Source: Lacicoccus qingdaonensis
Lineage (GTDB): Bacteria > Bacillota > Bacilli > Staphylococcales > Salinicoccaceae
DNA length: 64,000 bases
Assembly (NCBI RefSeq): GCF_900101075.1
Contig: NZ_FNFY01000002.1
Coordinates: forward strand, 124,001-188,000
Reading direction: 5' to 3'
The number at the start of each line of letters is the position of its first letter. Position 1 is the first letter of the stretch. Shown here one piece after another: positions 34,305 through 43,109 of this stretch. Below the pieces are notes generated by a model. It saw nothing but the letters and a program-made list of their open reading frames with translations. It was not told the origin of the DNA and did not search any database. Made by a program: the position numbers and the translations under genes.

Positions 34305-35199
34305 GGGACTGTTCCCCTTTATAAATCCGCAGGTAATGCTCATTCGTCCCGAGCGGCCCGAGGCTGACCGACCGGTCACTCAGATCTCTTAATGTATTGA
34401 GCACGGCATTCACCGTGTCCCTGTCCAGTCCCGAAGTCGGTATACAGATCCGGTCATTGTTCAAGTAGAGTGTGTGCTCAGGCAGGGTGCCGAGCTGCCC
34501 CAGATTTTCTTTGCCTATGAATCCCTTGATATATTCATCAGTTTCCTTTTCACGGTTGTAAGTATAATAAACGTCTTTCTGATCTAAAAAGAAAATCTCA
34601 TCCGCATACTCATCAAGGTTGTCCAGCAGGTGGCTCGCCACGATGATAATCTTGCCATCTTCCTTGATTTCCCTTAATACGCTGCTCACAAGCTCGACAT
34701 TCACCGGGTCCAGTCCGTTCATTATCTCATCCATGAACATCACTTTCGTGTTCGCTGCGATCATCATCGCAAAGCACAGCCTCTGCCTCATCCCGAGGGA
34801 ATACGTCTTCACCTTATTCTTCACATAGCTGTCCATATTCAGCCTCGTGATGATGTCATCAATGTTCTTTTTATCTTTATTCCAAATATCACGGTACATT
34901 TCTATATGTTCATAGCCGTTGAAATCTTCATAAAGCTCAGCCTGGTCCGGGAAGAACGTGACGATCTTATGCAGTGCCTTAATATCTTTCGAAGTGTTTT
35001 TATACTCCCTGCCGTCTATCGTAATGCTGCCCTCATGAATCGGTATGAAACGGATGATCGCATTGAACAGCGTCGTCTTGCCGGTGCCGTTCGGCGCAAC
35101 CAGGCCGATGATCGACCCGTCTTCGATATTGAAGTTCACTTCGCTTAAAACCGTATGGTCACCATATTTAATGGTCAAATTTCTGACATCAAGTGTCAT
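34291..35199 (-). CDS. ABC transporter ATP-binding protein
   Basis: 302-residue ATPase: Walker A APNGTGKTT, signature YSLGMRQRL, Walker B VMFMDEIMNGLDP, and the switch His in ASHLLDNLDEY. It serves the two permeases upstream (stop and start share one base at 35199). The C-terminal 80 residues are a variable extension. GGAGG precedes the ATG. The layout (two ABC-2 permeases, one ATPase, a lipoprotein) resembles peptide-antibiotic export or immunity systems, but no precursor peptide was found. Confidence 0.9.
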   Translation of the reverse strand: MTLDVRNLTIKYGDHTVLSEVNFNIEDGSIIGLVAPNGTGKTTLFNAIIRFIPIHEGSITIDGREYKNTSKDIKALHKIVTFFPDQAELYEDFNGYEHIEMYRDIWNKDKKNIDDIITRLNMDSYVKNKVKTYSLGMRQRLCFAMMIAANTKVMFMDEIMNGLDPVNVELVSSVLREIKEDGKIIIVASHLLDNLDEYADEIFFLDQKDVYYTYNREKETDEYIKGFIGKENLGQLGTLPEHTLYLNNDRICIPTSGLDRDTVNAVLNTLRDLSDRSVSLGPLGTNEHYLRIYKGEQSHETS

Positions 35200-36374
35200 T
35201 AGTTTTTCCTCCTTTCAAGCTTGCCCGACCGTGTCGGTATCAACTTGAATATGAAATTAAAAATGATTTCCAAAATGATATATAAAATGATGAAGTTTAT
35301 GATGATTCTCGGCACGCTGATATTTTCTGAAATCGCATATTCCCCGCTGATCAGCGGCTGAATCTGCATGTATGTCAGCGGATTCCACTCCGCCATGGCT
35401 GGAAACTGGAGCATCAGCACCGGGATATAAAAGACTGCAATCACAATAGTGATCGTCAAATATATATTTCTGAAGACAAAACTCAGTCCAGTGGACAGTT
35501 TGACGATGATATAACTCAGTATCATCGACAGCCCGGTCACCAGGAGCGAATATTCCAATATGCTGATGTATTCAGCATTGTCCCCGCCGAGAATCGACAC
35601 GGGATAACGGATTGTCCCAGAATCGGCAGACAATGTATTGATCCAGTAGGAAATAAATACCCCCGCTATGACTGTGAGCCATATCAGCACCCAGGAAATG
35701 AACGTTCTGATCCGCCACTGGGCAGCCCAGGACAGCGGTATTCCCTGCGTGATGCTCCAGTTGTGTTCCTGATCCCTTGAGAACCGGTCTGCGCCGAGTA
35801 TCGCAGCAATGATGAACGTCACGACACCGGAAATCAGGTTCACCAGGTTGAACAGCACGAGGGACGGTGACATCGGATTCCAGTCGATTTCCACATTTTC
35901 CTCCTGAAGATAATTCAAGAACCTTAAATCCTCTTCAAGCGTTTCTTCAGGCGGGATGAAACTGAGCAGCAGTTCCTGCGATTCAAAATCATCCGCCTCA
36001 TAAAAGGACAACTGGTTCTCAGTCATCACGATGCCCTGCTCGACATAGTCGTCGACAATGTCCTCCAGCCCTTCAACCGTGTTGCCTTCTTTCTGATTCA
36101 ATATATAGCGCTGGTTGCCGAGAATCTCCTGCTGTTCGGCAAGCTTATCGTAAATTTCCTGTCCTGCTTCCGACTCGAAATCCTCATCCGGCAGAACATT
36201 GAAAATTGCGAAAGTCTGATCATATTGTTCCCGTGTCTCTTCAAGCGGCAGTTCAATCGAGCGGTTTTGATACAACGTCGAAAAGCTCGCTATGAATAGG
36301 AACAGCGCGATCAGGAGGATGCGTACTTTCCAGTCCCGCAATATTTTCAATAAATCCCATTTGAACATACGCAT
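35199..36374 (-). CDS. ABC-2 type permease
   Basis: 391 residues: membrane segment near residues 18-36, an external domain of about 130 acidic residues, then five segments with the RDQEHNWSITQGIPLSW loop between segments 2 and 3. The ATG at 36374 follows the stop of the other permease by one base (TGATATG), with GGTGGG upstream. Same overall plan as its neighbour but low sequence identity, so the pair probably forms a heterodimer. Confidence 0.85.
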   Translation of the reverse strand: MRMFKWDLLKILRDWKVRILLIALFLFIASFSTLYQNRSIELPLEETREQYDQTFAIFNVLPDEDFESEAGQEIYDKLAEQQEILGNQRYILNQKEGNTVEGLEDIVDDYVEQGIVMTENQLSFYEADDFESQELLLSFIPPEETLEEDLRFLNYLQEENVEIDWNPMSPSLVLFNLVNLISGVVTFIIAAILGADRFSRDQEHNWSITQGIPLSWAAQWRIRTFISWVLIWLTVIAGVFISYWINTLSADSGTIRYPVSILGGDNAEYISILEYSLLVTGLSMILSYIIVKLSTGLSFVFRNIYLTITIVIAVFYIPVLMLQFPAMAEWNPLTYMQIQPLISGEYAISENISVPRIIINFIILYIILEIIFNFIFKLIPTRSGKLERRKN

Positions 36375-36375
36375 A

Positions 36376-37590
36376 TCAGCCCACCGCCCTTTCAAACTTC
36401 TGGCGGTCCATCCAGAAGACAATGACGAATAAAATGATTTCTGTGACGGCAATCGTCACTGCCAGCACTGTGATCCCGTTCACGAAAGTAAACTGATCCG
36501 ACATCGTCAAGTAGTTCTGCACACCGTTCAAAACCGTTCCAAACTCAAAATAATTCTGAGGAAATATATGTGCAGGCAGCCCGAGCACCGTTTCCTCACT
36601 GCCGCCCGAATATATTCTGTTGAAAGCCACCAGTAAAAATCCGATGATCATGACAACGATGTCGTGCCTGAATACGAGTGACAGCACTGCATTGATGCGG
36701 ACGAACAAATAGATCAGAATCACTGTCAGTACACCGGACTGAATCAGAAATGTGCTCAAAGGAATATTAAAGAAGTTCGTCTCCTCCCCGCGGTATCCAT
36801 CCTGGTAGGCATACTGCGTGACATCCAGGGACAGCGGTCCGAAGCCGTGCAGCAGCCCGGTCACCAATATGAATAAAGTAATCAAAGCAGCCGTCGCAGC
36901 CGTCATAATTATGAATACCGTAACCGACTGATAAAAAATGTATTGTCTGAAACCCACCGGCTGACCGGCCTTTATTGTCCGGTGCTTTCTGTCGTCGGTC
37001 AAAATCTCACTTGCCACAAAAACAGTCAGGAATAAAATGATCAGCGGGCCGAAACCTGTGAAAAACGAATGCAGCTGCTGGAACGCACTTTTATTGTTGT
37101 AAATATGAGTGTTCACATCATCAAGCTCGCCCAGCGCATCCATCTGCTGAAAAATCGCCACCCGTTCAAATTCCTTCATCTGAAAATCACCGGCATATTC
37201 ATCATCCAGATACTCATTGACATTCTCCATCTGAAATGACGGTGTCCTGGATGTCTGCAGATCGACAAGCCGGTTGATGTCCCCTTCATCGATGGCTTTT
37301 AAAAAAGACTGATTCAGTTCATAATTCTGTTTGGCCAAAGAGTATGTATCCACGCCTGTAAAAGAATTGACCGCAATATCCCCTGCATCCAGCCTCGATT
37401 CCTTCTGACCATATTCGGCATACGTTTCAAGCTCAATCTGTTCCTTGTCGATGGTCAGGACATTTTCATTATTGGTAACTGCCAAAGATACATAAAGCAC
37501 AATCCCGATGACAGACAATATGAGCATCAACCTGTTCTTCTTATTGCGTACAATTTTCTTCGCAGTCTCCTTAAATATTGCTAAAAACAT
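36376..37590 (-). CDS. ABC-2 type permease, first gene of the operon
   Basis: 404 residues: one N-terminal membrane segment (about 23-40), a long external domain (about 45-190), then five segments with the cytoplasmic loop DDRKHRTIKAGQPVGFRQY. Starts at ATG 37590, six bases after GGGGG. It leads the unit permease-permease-ATPase-lipoprotein-SRPBCC. Upstream DNA to 37731 is AT-rich and holds the divergent acetyltransferase promoter. Confidence 0.85.
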   Translation of the reverse strand: MFLAIFKETAKKIVRNKKNRLMLILSVIGIVLYVSLAVTNNENVLTIDKEQIELETYAEYGQKESRLDAGDIAVNSFTGVDTYSLAKQNYELNQSFLKAIDEGDINRLVDLQTSRTPSFQMENVNEYLDDEYAGDFQMKEFERVAIFQQMDALGELDDVNTHIYNNKSAFQQLHSFFTGFGPLIILFLTVFVASEILTDDRKHRTIKAGQPVGFRQYIFYQSVTVFIIMTAATAALITLFILVTGLLHGFGPLSLDVTQYAYQDGYRGEETNFFNIPLSTFLIQSGVLTVILIYLFVRINAVLSLVFRHDIVVMIIGFLLVAFNRIYSGGSEETVLGLPAHIFPQNYFEFGTVLNGVQNYLTMSDQFTFVNGITVLAVTIAVTEIILFVIVFWMDRQKFERAVG

Positions 37591-37731
37591 CAGCATCCCC
37601 CAAATAAATATAAATTTTCAATTTTCAATCAAAATTACATATATTATATCAATTATAGAAAACGCTTTCTTAAAATACAATTACTTCTTTCATTTTTCAG
37701 TCTATTCGATTAATATGGTATTAATAGAGGG

Positions 37732-38163
37732 GTGATTGCGATCGTTCATTTATCGACAGACAAATATATTTCCAAAGCGTCTTTAATAGAGTTTTTCGAA
37801 CCAAAACAAATTAAAAAGTACGAAGACCGTTATGATGAATTACATTATGCCATTAAAAATTCAGATTATGTCGTCACAGCATGGGAAGACGGCAGACTGA
37901 TTGGAATCCTCCGCTCCTCGGGCGACAATACTTTCACCCAATATATTAATAATTTTTTAATCCATGATGACTATGTTTCAAGAGGCATCGCATCCAAAAT
38001 GCTGAATCTATATTTGCAGGAAACGGAGGATGTCGATGATGTTTACATCATCTCCGGCAGAAAAGTGACAAAGTCTTTCACAATCAACTGGTATCTTCAT
38101 AAAGGCTTCGAACAAATCACTTCCCTCGATAACTTTCATGTATTTCGAAGAAGTAAACAATAG
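37732..38163 (+). CDS. GNAT-family N-acetyltransferase
   Basis: 143 residues with the GNAT fold: VVTAWEDGRLIGILR (strands 2-3), NNFLIHDDYVSRGIASKML (the RGIASK motif is the acetyl-CoA pyrophosphate loop) and NWYLHKGFEQI at the end. Substrate unknown. Start is uncertain: the GTG at 37732 directly abuts AGAGGG, and no other ATG, GTG or TTG is correctly spaced; ATC at 37741 is at the ideal distance. The 38.2 kb hairpin array begins just after the stop, and its first hairpin plus T run can end transcription. Confidence 0.82.
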   Translation: MIAIVHLSTDKYISKASLIEFFEPKQIKKYEDRYDELHYAIKNSDYVVTAWEDGRLIGILRSSGDNTFTQYINNFLIHDDYVSRGIASKMLNLYLQETEDVDDVYIISGRKVTKSFTINWYLHKGFEQITSLDNFHVFRRSKQ

Positions 38164-38166
38164 GAT

Positions 38167-38500
38167 CTGCTCACTTGTCACCGGTTCATGCCTGTGAGTG
38201 AGCAGATTTTTATTTTGCCTGCTCATCCAGAGTGATTTTCCGACGTAAGTGAGCAGGTATTGCCGCCGCCTGCTCACTCAAGGTGATTTTGACTCTCATG
38301 TGAGCAGATTTCATTCAGAACTGCTCACTCAGGGAGTTTTTCCGGCGTAAGTGAGCAGGTGCATAGACGGCAAGCTGTGCAGATGGGGAGTAATCCTTTG
38401 CCATCTAAACGGGAAACGGCCTCTGCCGTGCAGATAGACGCCGAACCGACCCCAACTGCACAAAAGACCGCCATCCATGTGCAGATAAGGCCAAATCATT
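38167..38500. repeat. Array C: seven tandem hairpins, about 51-base period, two stem types
   Basis: The gap 38164-38642 has four units with arms CTGCTCAC/GTGAGCAG (left arms at 38167, 38219, 38270, 38321; stems of seven to nine pairs), then three units whose left arm is GTGCAGAT (38377, 38428, 38479) facing ATCTGCAC with one or two mismatches. Spacing is 51 or 52 within each group and 56 at the switch. Units 2 and 4 share the loop TTTTCCG-N-CGTAA. The remaining part (38500-38642) contains no repeat and probably the yczE-like promoter. Confidence 0.88.
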
Positions 38501-38642
38501 ACCTATCTGAACGCACCTCACCCAAATCCCGCCCCATGCGGCTCCTCATAAAACATAATTCAGCCGTCCGGTCTCCATTAATGATAAAATTGTATACATA
38601 GTGTTTTATATCAGAAGGATAATTACTATCAATCACGTTACT

Positions 38643-39347
38643 ATGACTGCCAAACGTCTTTTTCTTTACATTCTTGGATTGTTCGTGCTGGCGCTCGGGG
38701 TCAGTTTTTCGATCGAGGCGCACCTCGGTGTTTCACCGGTGTCGTCACTCGCCTATGCCTTCACTTTATCTACAGGCATATCCATCGGACTGATGACGAT
38801 TGCAGCGAATATTATTTTTATTACGATACAGGTGATTTTAAGCGGACGGTTTTATTTGAAAGAAGCTTTCATGCAATTACTGATTACATTCTTATTTGGC
38901 TTCTTTATGGATTTCACATTATTCCTCGTGCAGCTCCTGCCTGCACCTGAATCCATGGTGATGCGATGGGTGTTCCTGATCATCAGCCTGTTTGTCATTT
39001 CACTCGGGCTGCTCGCCTATTTCAATGCGAAATTCCCTTTGATGCCTTATGACGAACTCACTCATGTCATCAGTGAACGGTTCAATATACAGTTCAGTAA
39101 AGCCAAAATCACAAGCGATCTTTTAAATATTATTGTCGCCGGCATCATCAGTCTTATCTTCGTACGGTCGCTCGGCTCGATCGGCATCGGTACTCTGGCG
39201 GCCGCATATTTTGTCGGTAAAATTGTCGGCTGGCTGATGAAACATTATCAGGAAGGTCTGCTGAAATGGGTGAACAAAGGCACAAAAGATATTGCCAAGA
39301 AGGATTTAATTGAACAAAAATTATTTGAAGAAGATGAGAATGTTTAG
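38643..39347 (+). CDS. YczE/YyaS-like membrane protein
   Basis: About 234 residues with five hydrophobic segments. The N-terminus LGVSFSIEAHLGVSPVSSLAY is the signature of the YitT-related YczE family, whose role is unclear (in Bacillus linked to surfactin and bacillomycin output). The start is uncertain: ATG 38643 lacks a nearby ribosome site, GTG 38601 has none, and AGAAGG (38613) would suit an ATT or ATC codon in between. A bidirectional terminator separates it from the converging YitT gene. Confidence 0.82.
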   Translation: MTAKRLFLYILGLFVLALGVSFSIEAHLGVSPVSSLAYAFTLSTGISIGLMTIAANIIFITIQVILSGRFYLKEAFMQLLITFLFGFFMDFTLFLVQLLPAPESMVMRWVFLIISLFVISLGLLAYFNAKFPLMPYDELTHVISERFNIQFSKAKITSDLLNIIVAGIISLIFVRSLGSIGIGTLAAAYFVGKIVGWLMKHYQEGLLKWVNKGTKDIAKKDLIEQKLFEEDENV

Positions 39348-39367
39348 ATTCACTTAAAAAATCGATC

Positions 39368-39397
39368 AAAAAAGACAGGCTTATCTGCCTGTCTTTT
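39368..39397. terminator. Bidirectional terminator
   Basis: AAAGACAGGC-TTATCT-GCCTGTCTTT stem with A and T runs. Confidence 0.92.
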
Positions 39398-39402
39398 CCA
39401 TT

Positions 39403-40299
39403 TTATATGAAGTAATTTCCGAGAACGCTGTTCACATCGTGGACGACCACAAACGCATTTTCGTCGTATCTCTTGATCAGACGTTTCAGCCTTGTCAGCT
39501 GTGATTTATTGATGACGACATATAAAATATCTTTATCCCGTTTGGAATAAAACCCTCTGCCGTCCATGATCGTCACGCCGCGTCTGATCTCCGTATTGAT
39601 CATTTTACCCAGCACTTCCGGCTTCTCCGAAATGATGGTGATCGCCTTCTTAGGATTCATACCTTCTATAATAAAGTCCATCACCTTGGTCGCAACATAC
39701 AGCGCGATGATTGTAAGCAGCCCCTGCTCAAGCGTCAGCACCGTCAGCACACCGATGGTCACGATGATGACGTCGAAGAATAACAGTGCATAAGAGACAT
39801 TGACATCGAGAAATTTATTGGCCATGCGGGCTAAGATCGTCGTCCCCGCAGTTGTCGCGCCGATACGGATGATCAGTCCGATACCGAGTCCGATGAACAG
39901 GCCGCCGAAGACCGTGTTGACGAGAATCTCCCCGGACTGGACCTGCCAGTCTTCAGTAATCCATAACATCAATGAAGTCATTGGAATCGTAAGTATCGTA
40001 TAGTACATCGAACGTTTGCCCAAAAATTTAAATCCAACAATCAGTATGAAAAAGTTGAGCACAAGGTTACTCGCTGCCGTCGAGATTCCGAAAGCATAGT
40101 AGAGGATGATCGAAATACCGATGAAGCCGCCTTCACCGAGGTTGCCGGCAATCATGAATGAGTTGACACCTATTGCAAATAAAAAGGAACCCACAATAAT
40201 TGTCACGAAGTTGATTAAAGTCTGCATCGTTATCTTGGGGTTCCAGGATAACTTTCTCTTTTCAAAATTGGTTTTTCTGAGTTTTTTTCTGATCTTCAT
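39403..40299 (-). CDS. YitT-family membrane protein with DUF2179 domain
   Basis: 298 residues: five hydrophobic segments up to about residue 210 (GVNSFMIAGNLGEGGFIGISI is the typical first loop) and a C-terminal DUF2179 domain (RRGVTIMDGRGFYSKRDKDIL, then VVHDVNSVLGNYF). The basic start RKKLRKTNFEKRK is cytoplasmic. Function unknown. AAGGAGG precedes the ATG. The gene faces the YczE-like relative, so two related families lie side by side and convergent. Confidence 0.9.
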   Translation of the reverse strand: MKIRKKLRKTNFEKRKLSWNPKITMQTLINFVTIIVGSFLFAIGVNSFMIAGNLGEGGFIGISIILYYAFGISTAASNLVLNFFILIVGFKFLGKRSMYYTILTIPMTSLMLWITEDWQVQSGEILVNTVFGGLFIGLGIGLIIRIGATTAGTTILARMANKFLDVNVSYALLFFDVIIVTIGVLTVLTLEQGLLTIIALYVATKVMDFIIEGMNPKKAITIISEKPEVLGKMINTEIRRGVTIMDGRGFYSKRDKDILYVVINKSQLTRLKRLIKRYDENAFVVVHDVNSVLGNYFI

Positions 40300-40392
40300 C
40301 GATATGCCTCCTTTTTATTTGTAATCACCGGTATATCATATAGCCTTCAGTATAATATTTCAACACGGTGAGCCTATGTTGAATTATTCTTA

Positions 40393-41274
40393 CTATTTGC
40401 CAAGGTCCAATAAAGTGATTCTGCGCTTCATGACTGTAATCGACGCATCGGCATAATCATGTAGATCTCCGTCAATATTCATATCCTTCAGCCCGATTAC
40501 GCTAATCTCCACATTTTCAGATATTAAATAGTTCACTTTAGGATGGTCGGCAATTTTACCGGTCACGGCGAGAAACATGATATGAACCGCTTCAACAAGA
40601 TTGACCGGTTCGATATTGATGATGTGCAGCAGACCATCATCAATTTCAGCGTTTTCTATCAGCCGGGTTAAACTGCCGACAGAAGACATCGTCGTCACTA
40701 TCGTCAGATGTGCGTCTGTTTCAAATTCCTCATTATCGGTTTTAATATTCACTTTATATTTTTTCAATTTAAGCAGCATGTTGATTCCGGCAAAAAGATA
40801 GGCAAATCTGCCAATCTTACTTTTCATACCGGAACCGATTTTTGCGAAAGCTGTCATAAAAGACCCGAGAGCGATCAAGTAGCCTGCATATGTATCATTC
40901 ATTTTAATCGTATCTGAAGAATATGTATTTTCGGCATCAATCCTGCCGATGGCCTTTTTCGCATCCAGCGGAATCTTATGAACACGCGCCAAATCATTGA
41001 CCGTCCCCGTCGGGATGATGCCTATCGGTATTTGAAGTTCTTCCAGGCACATGCCTTTGATGACTTCGCCGATCGTGCCGTCACCGCCGGCTATGATGAT
41101 AAGATCCTTGCCGCACGCATACCGCCTGGTGATTCCTTCAGCTCCATCTTCAGGTGTATATTTGATCATCACCTCAAAATTTTGAGCATTCAACTGACGG
41201 ATCAGCTGCTCTTCAAGAGAACCATTACGCCGCTGTCCGGCTTTTTTATTTATGATTGCCAACGCTTTTTTCAT
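40393..41274 (-). CDS. Diacylglycerol kinase/YegS-like lipid kinase
   Basis: 293-residue soluble lipid kinase: NKKAGQRRNG at the start, the nucleotide loop GGDGTIGEV (about residues 64-72), PTGTVNDLAR and a C-terminal beta domain ending in NIDGD. It probably phosphorylates diacylglycerol returned from lipoteichoic acid synthesis (DgkB role), though the acceptor is inferred. GAGGGGGG precedes the ATG. Single gene; array D lies immediately upstream. Confidence 0.9.
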   Translation of the reverse strand: MKKALAIINKKAGQRRNGSLEEQLIRQLNAQNFEVMIKYTPEDGAEGITRRYACGKDLIIIAGGDGTIGEVIKGMCLEELQIPIGIIPTGTVNDLARVHKIPLDAKKAIGRIDAENTYSSDTIKMNDTYAGYLIALGSFMTAFAKIGSGMKSKIGRFAYLFAGINMLLKLKKYKVNIKTDNEEFETDAHLTIVTTMSSVGSLTRLIENAEIDDGLLHIINIEPVNLVEAVHIMFLAVTGKIADHPKVNYLISENVEISVIGLKDMNIDGDLHDYADASITVMKRRITLLDLGK

Positions 41275-41307
41275 AAAATCCCCCCTCTGGACTAAGAAAA
41301 TAAAATT

Positions 41308-41507
41308 CCCGTACGATTAAGTAAGTCATTCCCGACGACTTAATCGGGTAATCAAGCATATTCCGAGCACACGCCATATTCTCACCGACTTAATCGGATT
41401 CCGCCAAATATTCCGAGCATATGCCATATTCCCGTCGACTTGATCGGATTCCACCACATATTCCGAGCATATCATGCATTCTCACCGACTTGATCGCCTC
41501 ACCGGCA
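41308..41507. repeat. Array D: four tandem 50-base units
   Basis: Units at 41308, 41358, 41408 and 41458. The last three begin ATATTCCGAGCA and contain CGACTTRATCG; the first is diverged but folds CGATTAAGT (41314-41322) with ACTTAATCG (41338-41346). Short dyad CCGA-CTTAA-TCGG is kept in unit 2. It fills the gap between the lipid kinase promoter and the terminator of the pyruvate kinase-like gene. Confidence 0.85.
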
Positions 41508-41517
41508 GGTCCGCTCT

Positions 41518-41550
41518 AAAAAAGACACAGTCCTCTTCTGGACTGTGTCT
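41518..41550 (-). terminator. Terminator of the pyruvate kinase-like gene
   Basis: AGACACAGTCC-TCTTCT-GGACTGTGTCT perfect stem, six T on the minus strand. Confidence 0.93.
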
Positions 41551-41555
41551 GAATA

Positions 41556-43055
41556 CTATTGAAACTGCTGTTCTGCAATATTCAGTGCACGCAGCATCGA
41601 GGTTTTCTTATGGTGGTGGTTTTCAAATTTCTTTAAAATATCGTCGACAGCGTTTACGCCGCTCACGATATAGTCCCCCTTGTTCAGCATGATGCATTCA
41701 GCTCTTGATCCTGCAACCACATCTGAAATTTCAGAGCGTGTCGGGATGCCGCTTTTGACAAGTGATTCCAGAACCTGGGTCGCCCAGATTACCGGAACGT
41801 GCGCCGCTTCGCATATCCACAGCAGTTCTTCCTGAATTTCACTCAGTCTTTCATAACCGATCTCGACAGCCAGGTCGCCGCGTGCAACCATGACACCGAA
41901 TGGTCTTCTCGCACTGCCGCTCGCGATGATGCTCGGTATATTATCTATCGCTTCGGCAGTTTCGATCTTCGCGACCACAGGCAGCTCCGCCTTCTCTTCT
42001 GTCAATTCTTTTTCCAGAGCTGCCTCAATCGTCGCGATATCTTCATCTGATTTGATGAAGGAAAAGGCGATGACATCTGCATTTGCCGCTGCGAATTTTA
42101 AATCCACGTAGTCTTTTTCAGTCAGAACGGAAAGTCTGATGTCGAGGTCAGGAAAGTTGATCCCCTTTTCCGTCTTCACTTTGACGCCGTTTTCCTTGAC
42201 GGTTTTCACCGTTTCACAGACAAGGCCGGCGTCCCTGATTTCAACGACTTCCGCTTCAATATGTCCGTCATCGAGTTTCACAAGCTGTCCTTTGTCCACA
42301 TTGGACAGCACTTCAGGTACGGTCGTATTGATGGCGATTTCTATACCGTTCGACAAGGTCATCGCTTCCTGGTTGGACAGCAGAAATTTCTCCCCGACCT
42401 GCAGCTTCGGATTGCGTTTGGATGTGAGCAGATTTTTTATACGGATTTTCGGCCCGCTGATATCTATCAGAATCTGGCAGTTCCGCCCGCTCTCTTTTGA
42501 CGCTTCCCTGATATTTTCAATCATTTTCTTCCAGACGCTCTCATCATCATGGGCACAGTTGATGCGTGCCATATCCATGCCTGCTTCTATCAGATCACTG
42601 ACCATTTCTTTATTATTCGCCGCTTCCGTAGGCATCGTCACCAGGATGTGGGTGTTGCGGTCGTCGCTGCCTGCGCCGAATATTTCATCAGTGTGTTTAT
42701 TCAGCAGATTATAACGGTTTTCAAATGTTTTCATTGAACGGTAATCGATCGATTCATCTTCCAGCTCGCTTCCTGCGACCAGGCTCAATGTTTTAGTGAC
42801 GGCGTTCAGAGTGCCCATCACATCGACTTCGAGACGTCCGAGTGAGGAGACACCCCAGGGGATCAGTTCCTCCTGAAGGTGTCTCATATCTTTCTGTCTG
42901 AAGGCCATGTAGTTTGCCAAATTCTGTGCACTGTCCTGATAAGGCCCGCGAATATCATATTGAAGCCAGGAATTATACAGCTTTTCCCCTTCTTCTGAAA
43001 CATCCGCCCTCACCTGTAAAATTTCGTTCAACACTTCCATTGCTCTGTTCTGCAT
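41556..43055 (-). CDS. Pyruvate kinase-like barrel protein with N-terminal extension
   Basis: 499 residues. From about residue 150 there is a pyruvate kinase barrel: ISGPKIRIKN, the KIETAEAIDNI signature with its lysine and glutamate, FGVMVARGDLAVEIG and WATQVLESLVKSGIPTRSEISDV. The N-terminal 140 residues (GVSSLGRLEVDVMGTLNAV) have no counterpart in housekeeping PykA, the substrate loop reads ARINCAHDDE instead of RLNFSHG, and the C-terminal allosteric domain is missing. It is therefore a paralogue; substrate and activity are open. GGAGG lies seven bases before the ATG. Confidence 0.82.
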   Translation of the reverse strand: MQNRAMEVLNEILQVRADVSEEGEKLYNSWLQYDIRGPYQDSAQNLANYMAFRQKDMRHLQEELIPWGVSSLGRLEVDVMGTLNAVTKTLSLVAGSELEDESIDYRSMKTFENRYNLLNKHTDEIFGAGSDDRNTHILVTMPTEAANNKEMVSDLIEAGMDMARINCAHDDESVWKKMIENIREASKESGRNCQILIDISGPKIRIKNLLTSKRNPKLQVGEKFLLSNQEAMTLSNGIEIAINTTVPEVLSNVDKGQLVKLDDGHIEAEVVEIRDAGLVCETVKTVKENGVKVKTEKGINFPDLDIRLSVLTEKDYVDLKFAAANADVIAFSFIKSDEDIATIEAALEKELTEEKAELPVVAKIETAEAIDNIPSIIASGSARRPFGVMVARGDLAVEIGYERLSEIQEELLWICEAAHVPVIWATQVLESLVKSGIPTRSEISDVVAGSRAECIMLNKGDYIVSGVNAVDDILKKFENHHHKKTSMLRALNIAEQQFQ

Positions 43056-43109
43056 AATCTAGCCTCCATTTCAAATTTCAAAAATACCCGCCCTCACATG
43101 TGCAGGTAA

